From contig NZ_CP016464.1 in assembly GCF_001713455.1 (NCBI RefSeq), forward strand, positions 4,016,001-4,080,000: a stretch of 64,000 nt of DNA, in the 5' to 3' direction. The stretch is from Bosea sp. RAC05. Its GTDB lineage: Bacteria > Pseudomonadota > Alphaproteobacteria > Rhizobiales > Beijerinckiaceae. Numbering within the stretch: position 1 is the first letter of the stretch; every line of letters begins with the position of its first letter. The notes beneath the pieces are model-generated. The model was not told the origin of the DNA. It did no database searches and saw only the letters and a list, made by a program, of their open reading frames with translations. The position numbers and the translations under genes were made by a program. Positions 52,410 through 61,623 of the stretch are shown piece by piece.

Positions 52410-53594
52410 ATGACCGCGCCCCGCAACTCCCTCGACATCGCCAAGCCGCCCGCGGCCACGCGCGTCGTGGCGGCGATGTCGGGCGGCGTCGATTCATCGG
52501 TCGTGGCGGCGCTGCTCAAGCGCGAGGGCTATGACGTCGTCGGCGTGACGCTGCAGCTCTATGACCATGGCGCCGCCGTCCACCGCGCCGGGGCCTGCTG
52601 CGCCGGGCAGGACATCCATGACGCGCGCCGCGTCGCCGAGCAGATCGGCATTCCCCATTACGTGCTCGATTACGAGAACCGCTTCCGCGACGCCGTGATC
52701 GAGCGCTTCGCCGAGAGCTATCTCGCCGGCGAGACGCCGATCCCCTGCGTCGAGTGCAACCGCACGGTGAAGTTCCAGGATCTGCTCGGGCTCGCCCGCG
52801 AGCTCGGGGCCGACGCGCTGGCGACCGGCCATTACGTCGTCGGCCGCGAGCTGGCCAATGGCCACCGCGGCCTGTTCCGCGCGGCCGACGTCAGCCGCGA
52901 CCAGAGCTATTTCCTCTATGCCACGACGCAGGAGCAGCTCGACCTGCTGCGCTTCCCGCTCGGCAGCATCGACAAGGCGCAGACCCGCGCGCTCGCCGCC
53001 GAACTCGGCCTCGGCATCGCCGACAAGCCCGACAGCCAGGACATCTGCTTCGTCCCCAATGGCCGTTATGCCGACGTGATCGAGCGGCTGAAGCCGGGCG
53101 CGGCACGGCCGGGCGAAATCGTCCATCTCGACGGCCGGGTGCTCGGCCGCCACGAGGGCGTGCTGCGCTTCACCGTCGGCCAGCGCAAGGGCCTCGGCCT
53201 GAGCACGCCGGAGCCGCTTTATGTCCTGCGGCTCGACGCCGACGAGGCCCGCGTCATCGTCGGCCCGCGCGAGGCGCTCAACGTCCGCGAGGTCCGGCTG
53301 CGCGATCTCAACTGGCTCGGCGAAATGCCGCTCGATGCCCTGCCGCCGGAAGGCCTCGAGGTCGCCGTGCGGGTGCGCTCGACGCGCCCCCCGCGCGAGG
53401 CGCGTCTCCTGCGCGACGAAACCGGGCTGAAGGTCGAGCTCGCCACCGACGAGGAGGGCGTCTCGCCCGGCCAGGCCTGCGTGATCTATGCCGATGCCGG
53501 CCCCGGCGCCCGCGTGCTCGGCGGCGGTACCATCATCCGCCCCGAATTGCGGATGCCGCAGACGCGGCCCACCGCCGACCTCGCCCTCTCCTGA
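52410..53594 (+). CDS. mnmA: tRNA-specific 2-thiouridylase MnmA
   Basis: A 394-residue enzyme that thiolates U34 of tRNA Glu, Gln and Lys. The PP-loop is [16 protein letters not shown]; the catalytic Cys pair is in [14 protein letters not shown] and [25 protein letters not shown] is the usual middle motif. The C-terminal beta-barrel domain (from about residue 260) is complete. The N-terminus is slightly longer than in E. coli. Divergent from fliK, 239 bp apart. Confidence 0.96.
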   Translation: MTAPRNSLDIAKPPAATRVVAAMSGGVDSSVVAALLKREGYDVVGVTLQLYDHGAAVHRAGACCAGQDIHDARRVAEQIGIPHYVLDYENRFRDAVIERFAESYLAGETPIPCVECNRTVKFQDLLGLARELGADALATGHYVVGRELANGHRGLFRAADVSRDQSYFLYATTQEQLDLLRFPLGSIDKAQTRALAAELGLGIADKPDSQDICFVPNGRYADVIERLKPGAARPGEIVHLDGRVLGRHEGVLRFTVGQRKGLGLSTPEPLYVLRLDADEARVIVGPREALNVREVRLRDLNWLGEMPLDALPPEGLEVAVRVRSTRPPREARLLRDETGLKVELATDEEGVSPGQACVIYADAGPGARVLGGGTIIRPELRMPQTRPTADLALS

Positions 53595-53642
53595 CGCCGG
53601 CTGCCCGGCTCCTCTTCGTCCATCCCGTTCGCGAGCCGCTCC

Positions 53643-54290
53643 ATGCCGGTGCCAGACCATCTCGAAAGCCAGAAGCGCGTCTATGCCGTCTGGGCGCGCA
53701 TCTATGACCGGATCTACCAGAACCTGCTGGCCGGGCCGCAGCGCGAGGCGGTGGCCGCCGCCTGTGCCTGCGGGCCCGACATCCTCGAGATCGGCGTCGG
53801 CACGGGCCTGACCCTGCCCTACTTCACCGCCGGATCGCGCGTCGTCGGCGCCGATCTGTCGCTCGACATGCTGAAAGTGGCCAACCGCAAGGTCGCCGGC
53901 CAGGGCCTTTCGCATGTCCGCGGGCTGATGGTGATGGACGCCTGCCGGCTCGGCTTCGCCGACGAGGCCTTCGACGCCGTCACCGCGCAATTCGTCATCA
54001 CCCTGGTGCCCGACCCCGAGCAGGCGCTGACCGAGATGGACCGCGTGCTGAAGCCCGGCGGCGAGATCGTGATCTCCAGCCGCCTCGTCGACGATGGCGG
54101 GCCCTTCGCGGCGATCTGGTCGGCGCTCGCGCCGCTGGCCCGCGCCGTCGGCTGGAGCTCGGACTTCAAGGTCAGCCGCCTGACCGGCTGGGCCGCCCGC
54201 ACCGGGCGCTACGAGACCACCCATGTCGGCTCGGGCTATTTCAAGGTGGTGCGGCTGCGCAAGCTCGCTTCCGCCGTCGGTAAAGTCTGA
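53643..54290 (+). CDS. pmtA: Phosphatidylethanolamine N-methyltransferase PmtA-like
   Basis: A 215-residue SAM methyltransferase: lead VWARIYDRIYQNLLAGPQREAV, motif I DILEIGVGTGLTLPYF, acidic strand GADLSLDMLKVANRKV, then FDAVTAQFVITLVPDPEQALTEMDRVLKPGGEIVISSRL. This is the rhizobial PmtA arrangement, which makes phosphatidylcholine from phosphatidylethanolamine by three methylations. Other UbiE-like methyltransferases are the alternative, but the N-terminal YDxxYQ-type motif favours PmtA. Confidence 0.82.
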   Translation: MPVPDHLESQKRVYAVWARIYDRIYQNLLAGPQREAVAAACACGPDILEIGVGTGLTLPYFTAGSRVVGADLSLDMLKVANRKVAGQGLSHVRGLMVMDACRLGFADEAFDAVTAQFVITLVPDPEQALTEMDRVLKPGGEIVISSRLVDDGGPFAAIWSALAPLARAVGWSSDFKVSRLTGWAARTGRYETTHVGSGYFKVVRLRKLASAVGKV

Positions 54291-54375
54291 CGCAGCGAGG
54301 CTTGACGAGCCCCGGCTCGCCCCCCTATATCGCGGCCTCCGACGGACGGCTGCCTTTGGGCGGGCCGGTCATTGG

Positions 54376-54452
54376 GGCGGGGTAGCTCAGCTGGTTAGAG
54401 CAGCGGAATCATAATCCGCGTGTCGGGGGTTCAAGTCCCTCTCCCGCTACCA
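54376..54452 (+). tRNA. tRNA-Met (CAT), elongator type
   Basis: A 77-nt cloverleaf: acceptor GGCGGGG pairs with TCCCGCT (a G-U pair at each end), D-arm GCTC...GAGC, anticodon stem GCGGA/TCCGC around ATCATAA with anticodon CAT at 54410-54412, T-arm with TTCAAGT, and an encoded CCA end. The paired first position and long D-loop exclude the initiator. A CAT anticodon with lysidine (Ile) is the only other reading; acceptor and anticodon stems look like rhizobial elongator Met. Confidence 0.93.
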
Positions 54453-54728
54453 ACATTATCTCGGTTGAATCAAAGCGTTAGATCGCTTCTGAGGTGCCTT
54501 GCCGGGTTGCCGCAGGACACGAGACGTCGAAAAACGGCCATCCGAAAGCGTCGCTGACGCAAAGATCCCGAGCCGACGTTTGCACCAGCAACCGGGCTCG
54601 CAATAGCCGACGGTTCGCTAGTGAAGCGTTCGTTGACGGCACGAACCGATGTTCCGCCTCCAAAAATGGGCGGCCAGTAACGGTGCTCCCCCGAGAATCT
54701 TGTGATTTCGGTCCAATCCCCGATCGTC
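54453..54728. other. Non-coding gap between tRNA-Met and the ABC permease
   Basis: This 276-bp stretch is less GC-rich than its surroundings and I recognise no gene or site in it. Short open frames on both strands have no recognisable protein pattern. Lying next to the tRNA 3' end, it might be scar DNA, but I found no copy of the tRNA end nearby. Confidence 0.5.
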
Positions 54729-55544
54729 CTAGGGATCGCTCTTGCCGGACCATTGAGACGCCGCCAGCAGCAGCGAGGTGATCACGATCATGATCGTCGA
54801 GATCGCAGCGATGGTCGGGTCGATCTGGTCGCGAAGGGCCATGAACATGGCGCGTGTCAGCGTCGAGTTGTCTCCGCCCGAGACGAACAGCGAGACGACC
54901 ACCTCGTCGAAGGAGGTCAGGAAGGAGAGCAGCGCCGAGGTGACGATGGCGAAGCGGATCTGCGGCATCGTCACCTGAACGAAGGCCTGCGTCCGCGTGG
55001 CGCCGAGGCTGCGCGCGACGCGCTCCTGATCGAGGTCGAAACTCTTCAAGGCCGATCCGACGATCATCATCACGATCGGTACGGCCAGGATCGTGTGCGC
55101 CAGCACAATGCCGAGGAAGGAGTTGACCATCTTCAACTGCACGAAGGCATAGAAGAGCGCGATTCCGACCAGGATCACCGGGACGATGGTCGGCGTCAGC
55201 AGCGCCAGGATCGCGACGCCGGCGAAACGCAGCCGCGAGACGTGCAGGCCATAGGCGGCGAGCGTGCCGACCGGCGTCGCCAGCAGAGCCGTGCAGATTC
55301 CCGCCTTGAGCGAGGTCGCGGTCGCCGCCATCCAGCTTCCCGAGGAGAAATAGGCCTCGTACCAGCGCAGCGACCATTGCCGGGGCGGGAACTCGAGATA
55401 CTGCGAGTGGGAAAACGACATCGGGATCACGATCAGCGTCGGCAGGGCGAGGAACGCCAGGACCAGAACGCCGACGGCGTAGAGCCAGAGCCGCGAGCGA
55501 TGCGTGATCTGCGTGTCGCTGGCGGCACGGTCGAGCCAGCCCAT
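54729..55544 (-). CDS. ABC transporter permease (PotC-like)
   Basis: A 271-residue inner-membrane permease with six helices. The EAA loop, ALKSFDLDQERVARSLGATRTQAFVQVTMPQI, contacts the ATPase. Spermidine/putrescine-type permeases have this length and pattern. The ATG at 55544 lies 8 bases after GGAGGG and 2 bp after the stop of the partner permease; a TTG at 55550 is too close to the site. Last gene of the four-gene transport operon. Confidence 0.92.
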   Translation of the reverse strand: MGWLDRAASDTQITHRSRLWLYAVGVLVLAFLALPTLIVIPMSFSHSQYLEFPPRQWSLRWYEAYFSSGSWMAATATSLKAGICTALLATPVGTLAAYGLHVSRLRFAGVAILALLTPTIVPVILVGIALFYAFVQLKMVNSFLGIVLAHTILAVPIVMMIVGSALKSFDLDQERVARSLGATRTQAFVQVTMPQIRFAIVTSALLSFLTSFDEVVVSLFVSGGDNSTLTRAMFMALRDQIDPTIAAISTIMIVITSLLLAASQWSGKSDP

Positions 55545-55546
55545 GC

Positions 55547-56458
55547 TCAATGCCCTCCGCCGAACAGGCCGGCGCCGCGCGAGAGCCGCGCCGCCAGCAT
55601 GAGGACGACGAGCGTGATCACCAGCAGCACGACGCCGAGCGCGCTGGCCGCGCCCCAGTTGAAGAACAGCTCGATGTCGTTGGCGATCCGGTTGGAGACC
55701 ATCGTCACCTTGCCGCCGCCGAGCATGGCCGGCGTCACGTAGAAGCCCAGCGACAGCACGAAGACGAGCGCCGAGCCGGCGGCGAGCCCCGGCAGCGACA
55801 GCGGAAAGAACACGGTCCAGAAGCCATGGGCCGGCGTCGAGCCGAGGCTGGAAGCGGCGCGCAGCAGGTCGCGGTCGATGGCCCGCATCGTGCTGTAGAG
55901 CGGCAGGACGAGGAAGGGCAGCATGATGTGCACCATGCCGATCAGCGTGCCGCCGACATTGTGGACGAGCTGCAGCGGCTCATTCCAGAGGCCGAGCTCG
56001 ATGCCCCATGTGTTGATCAGGCCTCTGCGCTGCAGCAGCACCAGCCAAGCATAGGTCCGCACCAGAAGCGAAGTCCAGAACGGCAGCAGGACCGCGATCA
56101 TGCACAGATTGGCCGCGCGTCGCGGCAGCTGCGACAGGAAATAGGCGAGCGGATAGCCGAGCAGGACGCAGATGACCGTGGTCGCGAGGCTGATCTCGAA
56201 GGTGGTGCGGAAGGTCCGGCCATAGGAGGGCTCGGCCAGCATGCGCCGGTAGTGCTCGAGGCTCAGTGCGCCCGCATCGTCCTGGAAGGACAGCCAGAAC
56301 AGCCAGCCCACCGGCAGCAGCACCATGATGCCGACGAGCAGCAGCGCCGGCGCCGCCAGCGCGGCCAGCCCCAGCCTTTCGCGCCAATGGTCGCGGCGCA
56401 GCGCGGCGGCGTGGAAGTCGCCTCCCTGGTCCCGGGCGAGGTCGAGCGAGGGCGCCAT
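55547..56458 (-). CDS. ABC transporter permease (PotB-like)
   Basis: A 303-residue permease with six helices after a 35-residue cytoplasmic lead. The EAA loop is MRAIDRDLLRAASSLGSTPAHGFWTVFFPLSLPG. The start overlaps the stop of the ATPase gene (TGATG). PotB/PotC-type permease pairs form heterodimers for polyamine-like or small charged substrates. Confidence 0.92.
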   Translation of the reverse strand: MAPSLDLARDQGGDFHAAALRRDHWRERLGLAALAAPALLLVGIMVLLPVGWLFWLSFQDDAGALSLEHYRRMLAEPSYGRTFRTTFEISLATTVICVLLGYPLAYFLSQLPRRAANLCMIAVLLPFWTSLLVRTYAWLVLLQRRGLINTWGIELGLWNEPLQLVHNVGGTLIGMVHIMLPFLVLPLYSTMRAIDRDLLRAASSLGSTPAHGFWTVFFPLSLPGLAAGSALVFVLSLGFYVTPAMLGGGKVTMVSNRIANDIELFFNWGAASALGVVLLVITLVVLMLAARLSRGAGLFGGGH

Positions 56459-57606
56459 CACGCCTCTGCTCTCGCTTCATCTGTGAGCAGGACCGTGTCG
56501 CCGACTGCGATGCCGACCGTGATGGGCGAGCCGCCGGCCGGCGGAGGCGCGTCGTCGCCGCGCGTGGGCATGCGCAGGGTCACCGGGCTGCCATCGTTCA
56601 GGACGATCTGCAGGAGCAGCGTGTCGCCCTGATAGATCGCACTCTGCACATGCCCCTCGAAGCGGTTCATCGCCTCGCTCTCGCTGCCGTCCAGAATGCG
56701 CAGCCGCTCCGGGCGCAGCAGCATCACACAGCGTCCCTGCGCCACCGGAACCTGCGGCGCCCGGATGACGGTGCCCGCCACCCGGCAGATCCCGTCCGCG
56801 ACATCGACATCGAGGAACGAGGATTCGCCGATGAACTCCGCCACGAAGCGGCTTCCGGGGTGGTCGTAAATGGCGCGCGGCGCATCGATCCGGGCGATCT
56901 TGCCGCGGTCGAGCACGGCGATGCGGTCCGACATGGTCAGCGCTTCGCGCTGGTCATGCGTGACATAGACGGTGGTGGTGCCGAGCCGGTCATGGAGCTG
57001 CCTCAGCTCGATCTGCATGCGCTCGCGCAACTGCTTGTCGAGCGCCGACAGCGGCTCGTCCATCAGGATGATGCGCGGCTCGAAGACGATGGCGCGGGCC
57101 AGCGCGACGCGCTGGCGCTGGCCGCCCGAAAGCTGGGTGACGCTGCGCTCGCCATAGCCGCCGAGCTGGAACATCTCCAGCGCGGCCTCGACGCGCCGGG
57201 CGATCTCGGCCGCCGGCACGCGCCGCAGCCGCAGCGGAAACCCGATATTGCGGGCCACGCTCATATGCGGGAACAGCGCATAGTTCTGGAAGACCATGCC
57301 GATCTCGCGCTTGTGCGGCGCTAGCCGGACGACCTCGCGCTCGCCGAAGCGGATGCTGCCCTTGTCGGGGCGCAGGAAGCCGGCGATCGCCATCAGCAGG
57401 GTCGTCTTGCCCGAACCCGACGGCCCCAAAAGGGTCAGGAACTCGCCGGGCCGGATGTCGAGATCGACCTCGTCGAGCACGGTCACGGCGCCATAGGCCT
57501 TGCTCAGGCGCCGGACGGCGATGGGCAGCGCATTGCCCATCGCGGGAGCGGGAGAAACCGCGGCGGACATCGCCATCGGCTCCCCGTGATCGGCCGCCTG
57601 CCTCAT
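56458..57606 (-). CDS. ABC transporter ATP-binding protein (PotA-like)
   Basis: A 382-residue importer ATPase. Walker A LGPSGSGKTTLL, Q-loop VFQNYALFPHM, signature LSGGQRQRVALARAI, Walker B RIILMDEPLSALD, switch His in YVTHDQREAL, then a C-terminal TOBE domain (SIYQGDTLLL-like IYQGDTLLLQIVL). Start ATG 57606 overlaps the binding-protein stop (ATGA). PotA length and TOBE agree with the polyamine/opine subfamily. Confidence 0.94.
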   Translation of the reverse strand: MRQAADHGEPMAMSAAVSPAPAMGNALPIAVRRLSKAYGAVTVLDEVDLDIRPGEFLTLLGPSGSGKTTLLMAIAGFLRPDKGSIRFGEREVVRLAPHKREIGMVFQNYALFPHMSVARNIGFPLRLRRVPAAEIARRVEAALEMFQLGGYGERSVTQLSGGQRQRVALARAIVFEPRIILMDEPLSALDKQLRERMQIELRQLHDRLGTTTVYVTHDQREALTMSDRIAVLDRGKIARIDAPRAIYDHPGSRFVAEFIGESSFLDVDVADGICRVAGTVIRAPQVPVAQGRCVMLLRPERLRILDGSESEAMNRFEGHVQSAIYQGDTLLLQIVLNDGSPVTLRMPTRGDDAPPPAGGSPITVGIAVGDTVLLTDEARAEA

Positions 57607-58655
57607 TCGGTCAGCATGTTCTGGTAGGCGGCCGAAGCCTGCGCCTCGAACTTCGTGTACCAGGCGAGGTCGATCGGCAGTTGCTTGGCGGCATTGTCGG
57701 GATGCGACGGCAGGGTCTTGGCATAGGCCGCCTCGATCAGGCCGAGCTCGTAGGCCTTCTTGTTGGTCGGGCCATAGGTGATGTATTTGGTGAACTCGGC
57801 CTGGTATTCCGGCTTGCTGATCTCGGCGAGGAACTTCATCGCCAGATCCTTGTTCGGCGCGCCCTTGGCGATGCCATAGCAGTCATAGTCGAGCAGGGCC
57901 TGGTTGAAGGTGTAGGCGACCTTCGCCCCGTCCTTGGCGGCGACGTCGAAGCGGCCGTTCCAGCCGGTGATCATGTCGACCTCGCCGTCCTTCATGAGCT
58001 GGGCGTGCTGGGCGCCGGACGCCCACCACACCGCGACATGCGGCTTCAGCTCGCGGATCTTCTTGATCGCGCGGTCGATGCCGCCGGGCTGCGACAGCAC
58101 CTCGTAGACCTTCTCCGGCGGCACGCCGTCGGCCATCAGGGCCGGCTCGAGCGAACCGGCGACGCCCTTGCGGTAGGAGCGCTTGCCGGGAAACTTCTTC
58201 ACGTCCCAGAAATCGGCCCAGCTCTGCGGCCCGTTCTGGCCATAGGTCTTGGTGTTCCAGGCCAGCACCGTCGAGAACACGTCGCCACCGACGCAATGCT
58301 CCTGCGCCGTGCCGGGAATGAAGTTCGAGGTGTCGATGATCGTGTAGTCCAGTTTCTCGAGGATTCCCTCGGAGCCGGCGCGCGCCGCGCTGCCCGAGCC
58401 GCTGGCGACGATGTCCCAGGTCACGGCGCCTGCCTTCACCTTGAGGCGCAGATCGGCGATGCCGCTATAGGTCTCTTCCTTGAGCTTGATGCCGAGCTTC
58501 TTGGCGGCGGGGACGAACAGCGCCTTGCTCTGCGCCTCCTGGTAGGAACCGCCGAAGGAAACGACGGTGAGCTCCTGGGCGAAGGCGGGCATCGCGCCGG
58601 CCAGGCTGAGGAGAAGGACGAGGGTCGATCGCGACGGCAGGATCGGCTGGGGCAT
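57603..58655 (-). CDS. Periplasmic substrate-binding protein (PotD/PotF-like)
   Basis: A 350-residue extracellular binding protein: signal peptide ending in AMPAFAQE, then LTVVSFGGSYQEAQSKALF and the two lobes, with VTWDIVASGSGSA, KKFPGKRSYRKGVAGSLEPALMADG and DGEVDMITGWNGRFDVA. Family-1/8-type polyamine-binding proteins match this layout. An acidic cleft cannot be judged by eye, so substrate is open: polyamine, betaine or opine. A 30-bp operator shared with the enzyme operon lies 96 bp before the start. Confidence 0.92.
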   Translation of the reverse strand: MPQPILPSRSTLVLLLSLAGAMPAFAQELTVVSFGGSYQEAQSKALFVPAAKKLGIKLKEETYSGIADLRLKVKAGAVTWDIVASGSGSAARAGSEGILEKLDYTIIDTSNFIPGTAQEHCVGGDVFSTVLAWNTKTYGQNGPQSWADFWDVKKFPGKRSYRKGVAGSLEPALMADGVPPEKVYEVLSQPGGIDRAIKKIRELKPHVAVWWASGAQHAQLMKDGEVDMITGWNGRFDVAAKDGAKVAYTFNQALLDYDCYGIAKGAPNKDLAMKFLAEISKPEYQAEFTKYITYGPTNKKAYELGLIEAAYAKTLPSHPDNAAKQLPIDLAWYTKFEAQASAAYQNMLTE

Positions 58656-58750
58656 GTCATGTCTCCTGATCTGAACGACACAGTTGCATCGGCAGTCGGA
58701 AGGTCGCCGCGGCGCCCCGTCCCACCTCTGTCACGCTGGAGAGTTTGTTG

Positions 58751-58780
58751 GAATTGGTCTGCCCATAAGGTCCATTCTGA
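58751..58780 (-). promoter_or_regulatory. Putative MocR operator upstream of the ABC transport operon
   Basis: A 30-bp element with GAATTGGTCTG at its left, a seven-base middle and AGGTCCATTCTGA at its right. It contains a GGTC direct repeat with 13-bp spacing. It matches the element at 62796-62825 in 26 of 30 bases. Confidence 0.7.
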
Positions 58781-58807
58781 GAATTCGGGAAGGCCAATCC
58801 GGCCCGA

Positions 58808-60106
58808 TCAGCGCGTCAGCCGGTCGCGCCAGCGGTAGAACAGCACGGATGGCGCCAGGAACCAGGGGTTGCCGCTGTAGAATGGCCTGGTCTGGAACGG
58901 CAGATCGTCGAAGGCGGTCGCGCCCTCGGCCAGGCCGAGCACCTGCTGGCCCAGCCGCATGCCGAGATAGCTCGCCATGCCCACCCCCGAGCCGCAATAG
59001 CCCATCGCGTAGTACATCCCGTCATGGCGGCCGATATGCGCCAGCTCGTCGAAGGTGTAGGCGACGAAGCCGCACCAGGAATGGCTGATGCGGGTCCTGG
59101 CCAGTTCGGGAAAGATCCCGGCAAGGTCGGCATGGAGTTTCGGCCCGCTGCGGCGCGGATCGGTCTCGCTCAGCGAGACACGCCCGCCGAACAGGATGCG
59201 GCGCCGGTCCGGCGAGGCGCGGTAGTAGTAGACGACCTTGCGGGTGTCGCTGACGATGCGGTTGCGTGGAATGAGCCTGTCCACGAGCGCCGGGTCGAGC
59301 GCCTCGGTCGCGATCACATAGCTGCCGATCGGGATGACGCGGCGGCGCATCCAGCCGGTGAGCGGGCCGGTATAGCCGTTGGTGGCGATGACGACGTCGC
59401 GCGCGGCGATGGTCCCGCGCGGCGTCTCGACCCGAAAGCCCTGACCCGTGCGCGCAATGGCGGTTGCCGGGCAGAACGGCACCAGCTGCGCCCCCGCGGC
59501 CAGGACGCGCTCCAGCAGCCCCTGATGGTAGCGCGCCGGGTCGATCGAGGCGTGCTCGGCGAAGATCGCGCCGCCATGATAGAGGTCCGAGCCGATCTCG
59601 CTGTGCTGCTCGGCCCGCGGCACGATGTGGCAGGCGACCTCGAGACCCTTTGGCTGGTTGGCGACGGTACGCGCCAGTTCCTCGTATTGCCCCGGCGAAT
59701 GGGCGGCGTGAAACCGCCCGACCACGCCGAAATCGCAATCGATGCCCTCTTCGCGAACGAATTCGCCGAGCCATGTCAGCGAGCGCCGGCCCTCCTGGTG
59801 GATCGCGACCGCCTTGGCCTCGCCATGGCGGCGGGTCAGTTCCGCAAGGCCCGGCTTGATGCTGGTCGAGATCTGGCCGCCATTGCGCGTGCTGCAGCCG
59901 AAGCCGGCAGCCTCGGCGTCGAGCACCACCGTGCTGCGGCCGCCGCGCGCAATCTGCAGTGCCGCCTGGAGACCGGTGTAGCCCGAGCCGATGATGACGA
60001 CATCGACCTGCTGTGGCGGGTCCGACGCCGGCAGATCGGGGCGCGGCACGCCATCCCACCAATAGGGCGCCGCCTTGAAATCGGCGCTGAACAAATCGCT
60101 CGACAT
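58808..60106 (-). CDS. FAD-dependent oxidoreductase of the DAO/PuuB type
   Basis: A 432-residue flavoprotein. The dinucleotide motif VVIIGSGYTGLQAALQIARGG, followed by the acidic VVLDAEAAGFGCSTRNGGQISTSIKPG, matches the PuuB/OoxB/glycine-oxidase branch of the D-amino-acid oxidase superfamily, which oxidises primary or secondary amines to imines that hydrolyse to aldehydes. The C-terminal WCGFVAYTFDELAHIGRHDGMYYAMGYCGSGVGMASYLG completes the FAD site. Begins 23 bp after the aldehyde dehydrogenase gene and is its likely partner. Confidence 0.92.
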   Translation of the reverse strand: MSSDLFSADFKAAPYWWDGVPRPDLPASDPPQQVDVVIIGSGYTGLQAALQIARGGRSTVVLDAEAAGFGCSTRNGGQISTSIKPGLAELTRRHGEAKAVAIHQEGRRSLTWLGEFVREEGIDCDFGVVGRFHAAHSPGQYEELARTVANQPKGLEVACHIVPRAEQHSEIGSDLYHGGAIFAEHASIDPARYHQGLLERVLAAGAQLVPFCPATAIARTGQGFRVETPRGTIAARDVVIATNGYTGPLTGWMRRRVIPIGSYVIATEALDPALVDRLIPRNRIVSDTRKVVYYYRASPDRRRILFGGRVSLSETDPRRSGPKLHADLAGIFPELARTRISHSWCGFVAYTFDELAHIGRHDGMYYAMGYCGSGVGMASYLGMRLGQQVLGLAEGATAFDDLPFQTRPFYSGNPWFLAPSVLFYRWRDRLTR

Positions 60107-60129
60107 GCCGTCGTGTCCTCCCGGCCCGA

Positions 60130-61623
60130 TCAGAGCCGTGCCACCACACTCTTGAGCTTGCAGTAGCTGCGCAAGCCCGCCATGCCCTTGGCCCGGCCGA
60201 AACCGGATTTACGGTTGCCGCCGAAGGGCATGGCGACGCCGCCGGCGAAGAACTCGTTGATGTAGACCTGGCCCGCATCGACCGCCCGGGCGAAGCGCCA
60301 GGCTGAGCCGTGGTCGCGTGTGTAGATGCCGGCGACGAGGGCGTAGGGCGTCGCGTTCGCGGCCGCGATCGCCTCGTCCAGCCCCTGGACGATCTGCACG
60401 GCCAGCACCGGCCCGAAGATCTCCTCCTGAACCAGCGGATCGTCGAGGCCATCAGCGAGGATGATGGTCGGCCGGTAGAACCAGCCCCCGCCGCACTCGG
60501 CGTCCGGAACGATGCCGCCGCCGGTCAGGATACGGTTGCCGGCGGCGCGCGCCCGCGCGACATGAGCGTCGATGCGGGCGAGCTGCTGAGGCGAGTTGAT
60601 CGGCCCGATCTGCGCCTCGCTCAGGCCGTGCCCGAGCGCCATGGCCTCGACGCGCGCGGCGAGCCGATCGAGCACCTCCTGCGCGATCGCTTTCTCCACG
60701 ATCAGCCGGGAGCCGGCCGAGCAGATCTGGCCGGCATTCTCGTAGATCGCGCCGATCACGCCCTCGACGGCCGCCTCGATCTCGCAATCGGCCATCAGCA
60801 CGACCGGCGACTTGCCTCCGAGTTCGAGTTGCAAACGCGTGACGTGCTCGGCCGCCGCCCGCATGACGCTCTGGCCGGTCGCGACCGAGCCGGTGAAGGT
60901 GATGTGGTCGATGCCGGAATGGGCGACGAGCGCGGCGCCAGCCTCGGCGCCGGTGCCGGCGACGACGTTGAGAACGCCCGCCGGCAACCCAGCCTCGTGC
61001 AGCAGCTCCGCCAGCATCAGCGTGGTGAACGGCGTCTGCTCGGCCGGCTTGACGACGAGCGTGCAGCCGGCGGCCAGCGCCGGCGCGATGCCGCGGGCCG
61101 CGGTCGAGAGCGGATAGTTCCAGGGGACAATCTGCGCGACCACGCCGACCGGCTCCTCGATCGTCACGCCGAGATAGTCCGGCCCGAGCGGCACGCTGTC
61201 GCCCTGCAGCTTGTCGGCGGCCCCGGCGTAATAGGCGAGGCAGCGGACGACGCCTCCGACATCGCCCTCGGACTCGGCCAGCAACTTGCCGGAATCGAGC
61301 GTCTCGACGACGGCGAAGCGCGCAGCCCTCTCGTGCAGGAGATGGCTCGCTCGCATCAGGATCTCGCCCCGCGCCGCCGGTGTCAGGCGGGACCAGGGCC
61401 CCGACAAGGCTGCCCGCGCCGCCACCACCGCCCGCGAGACATCCTCGGCAGAACCGGCAGCGACGGTCGCAAACGGCACGCCGCGGCCGGGATCGAAGCT
61501 CTCCATCTTCGCGCCCGAGATCGACGCCACGAAGCGCCCGTCGATGAAATGCCCGAACGGCAGCCCCGCCACCGTGCCGCTCCGCCGCGCCTCTTCGACC
61601 AGTTCCGCCCGGTCGAAGCTCAC
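60130..61623 (-). CDS. Aldehyde dehydrogenase
   Basis: A 497-residue NAD(P)-dependent aldehyde dehydrogenase. The catalytic Cys is in ENAGQICSAGSR, the general-base Glu in LQLELGGKSP, and the cofactor loop is FTGSVATG; VPWNYPLS and NEFFAGGVAMPFGGNRKSGFGRAKG are as expected. The GTG start at 61623 overlaps the stop of the enolase-superfamily gene (GTGA). Betaine-aldehyde and aminobutyraldehyde dehydrogenases belong to this group; it should oxidise the aldehyde released by the flavoprotein. Confidence 0.93.
   Translation of the reverse strand: MSFDRAELVEEARRSGTVAGLPFGHFIDGRFVASISGAKMESFDPGRGVPFATVAAGSAEDVSRAVVAARAALSGPWSRLTPAARGEILMRASHLLHERAARFAVVETLDSGKLLAESEGDVGGVVRCLAYYAGAADKLQGDSVPLGPDYLGVTIEEPVGVVAQIVPWNYPLSTAARGIAPALAAGCTLVVKPAEQTPFTTLMLAELLHEAGLPAGVLNVVAGTGAEAGAALVAHSGIDHITFTGSVATGQSVMRAAAEHVTRLQLELGGKSPVVLMADCEIEAAVEGVIGAIYENAGQICSAGSRLIVEKAIAQEVLDRLAARVEAMALGHGLSEAQIGPINSPQQLARIDAHVARARAAGNRILTGGGIVPDAECGGGWFYRPTIILADGLDDPLVQEEIFGPVLAVQIVQGLDEAIAAANATPYALVAGIYTRDHGSAWRFARAVDAGQVYINEFFAGGVAMPFGGNRKSGFGRAKGMAGLRSYCKLKSVVARL

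Noticed and set aside
54453..54728. Integrative element or attachment site next to tRNA-Met
   Set aside because: No integrase and no repeat of the tRNA 3' end was found in the window; the next genes are an ordinary transport operon.
54494..54781. 95-codon plus-strand frame after tRNA-Met
   Set aside because: Random-looking composition, overlaps the end of the permease gene, no homologue recognised.
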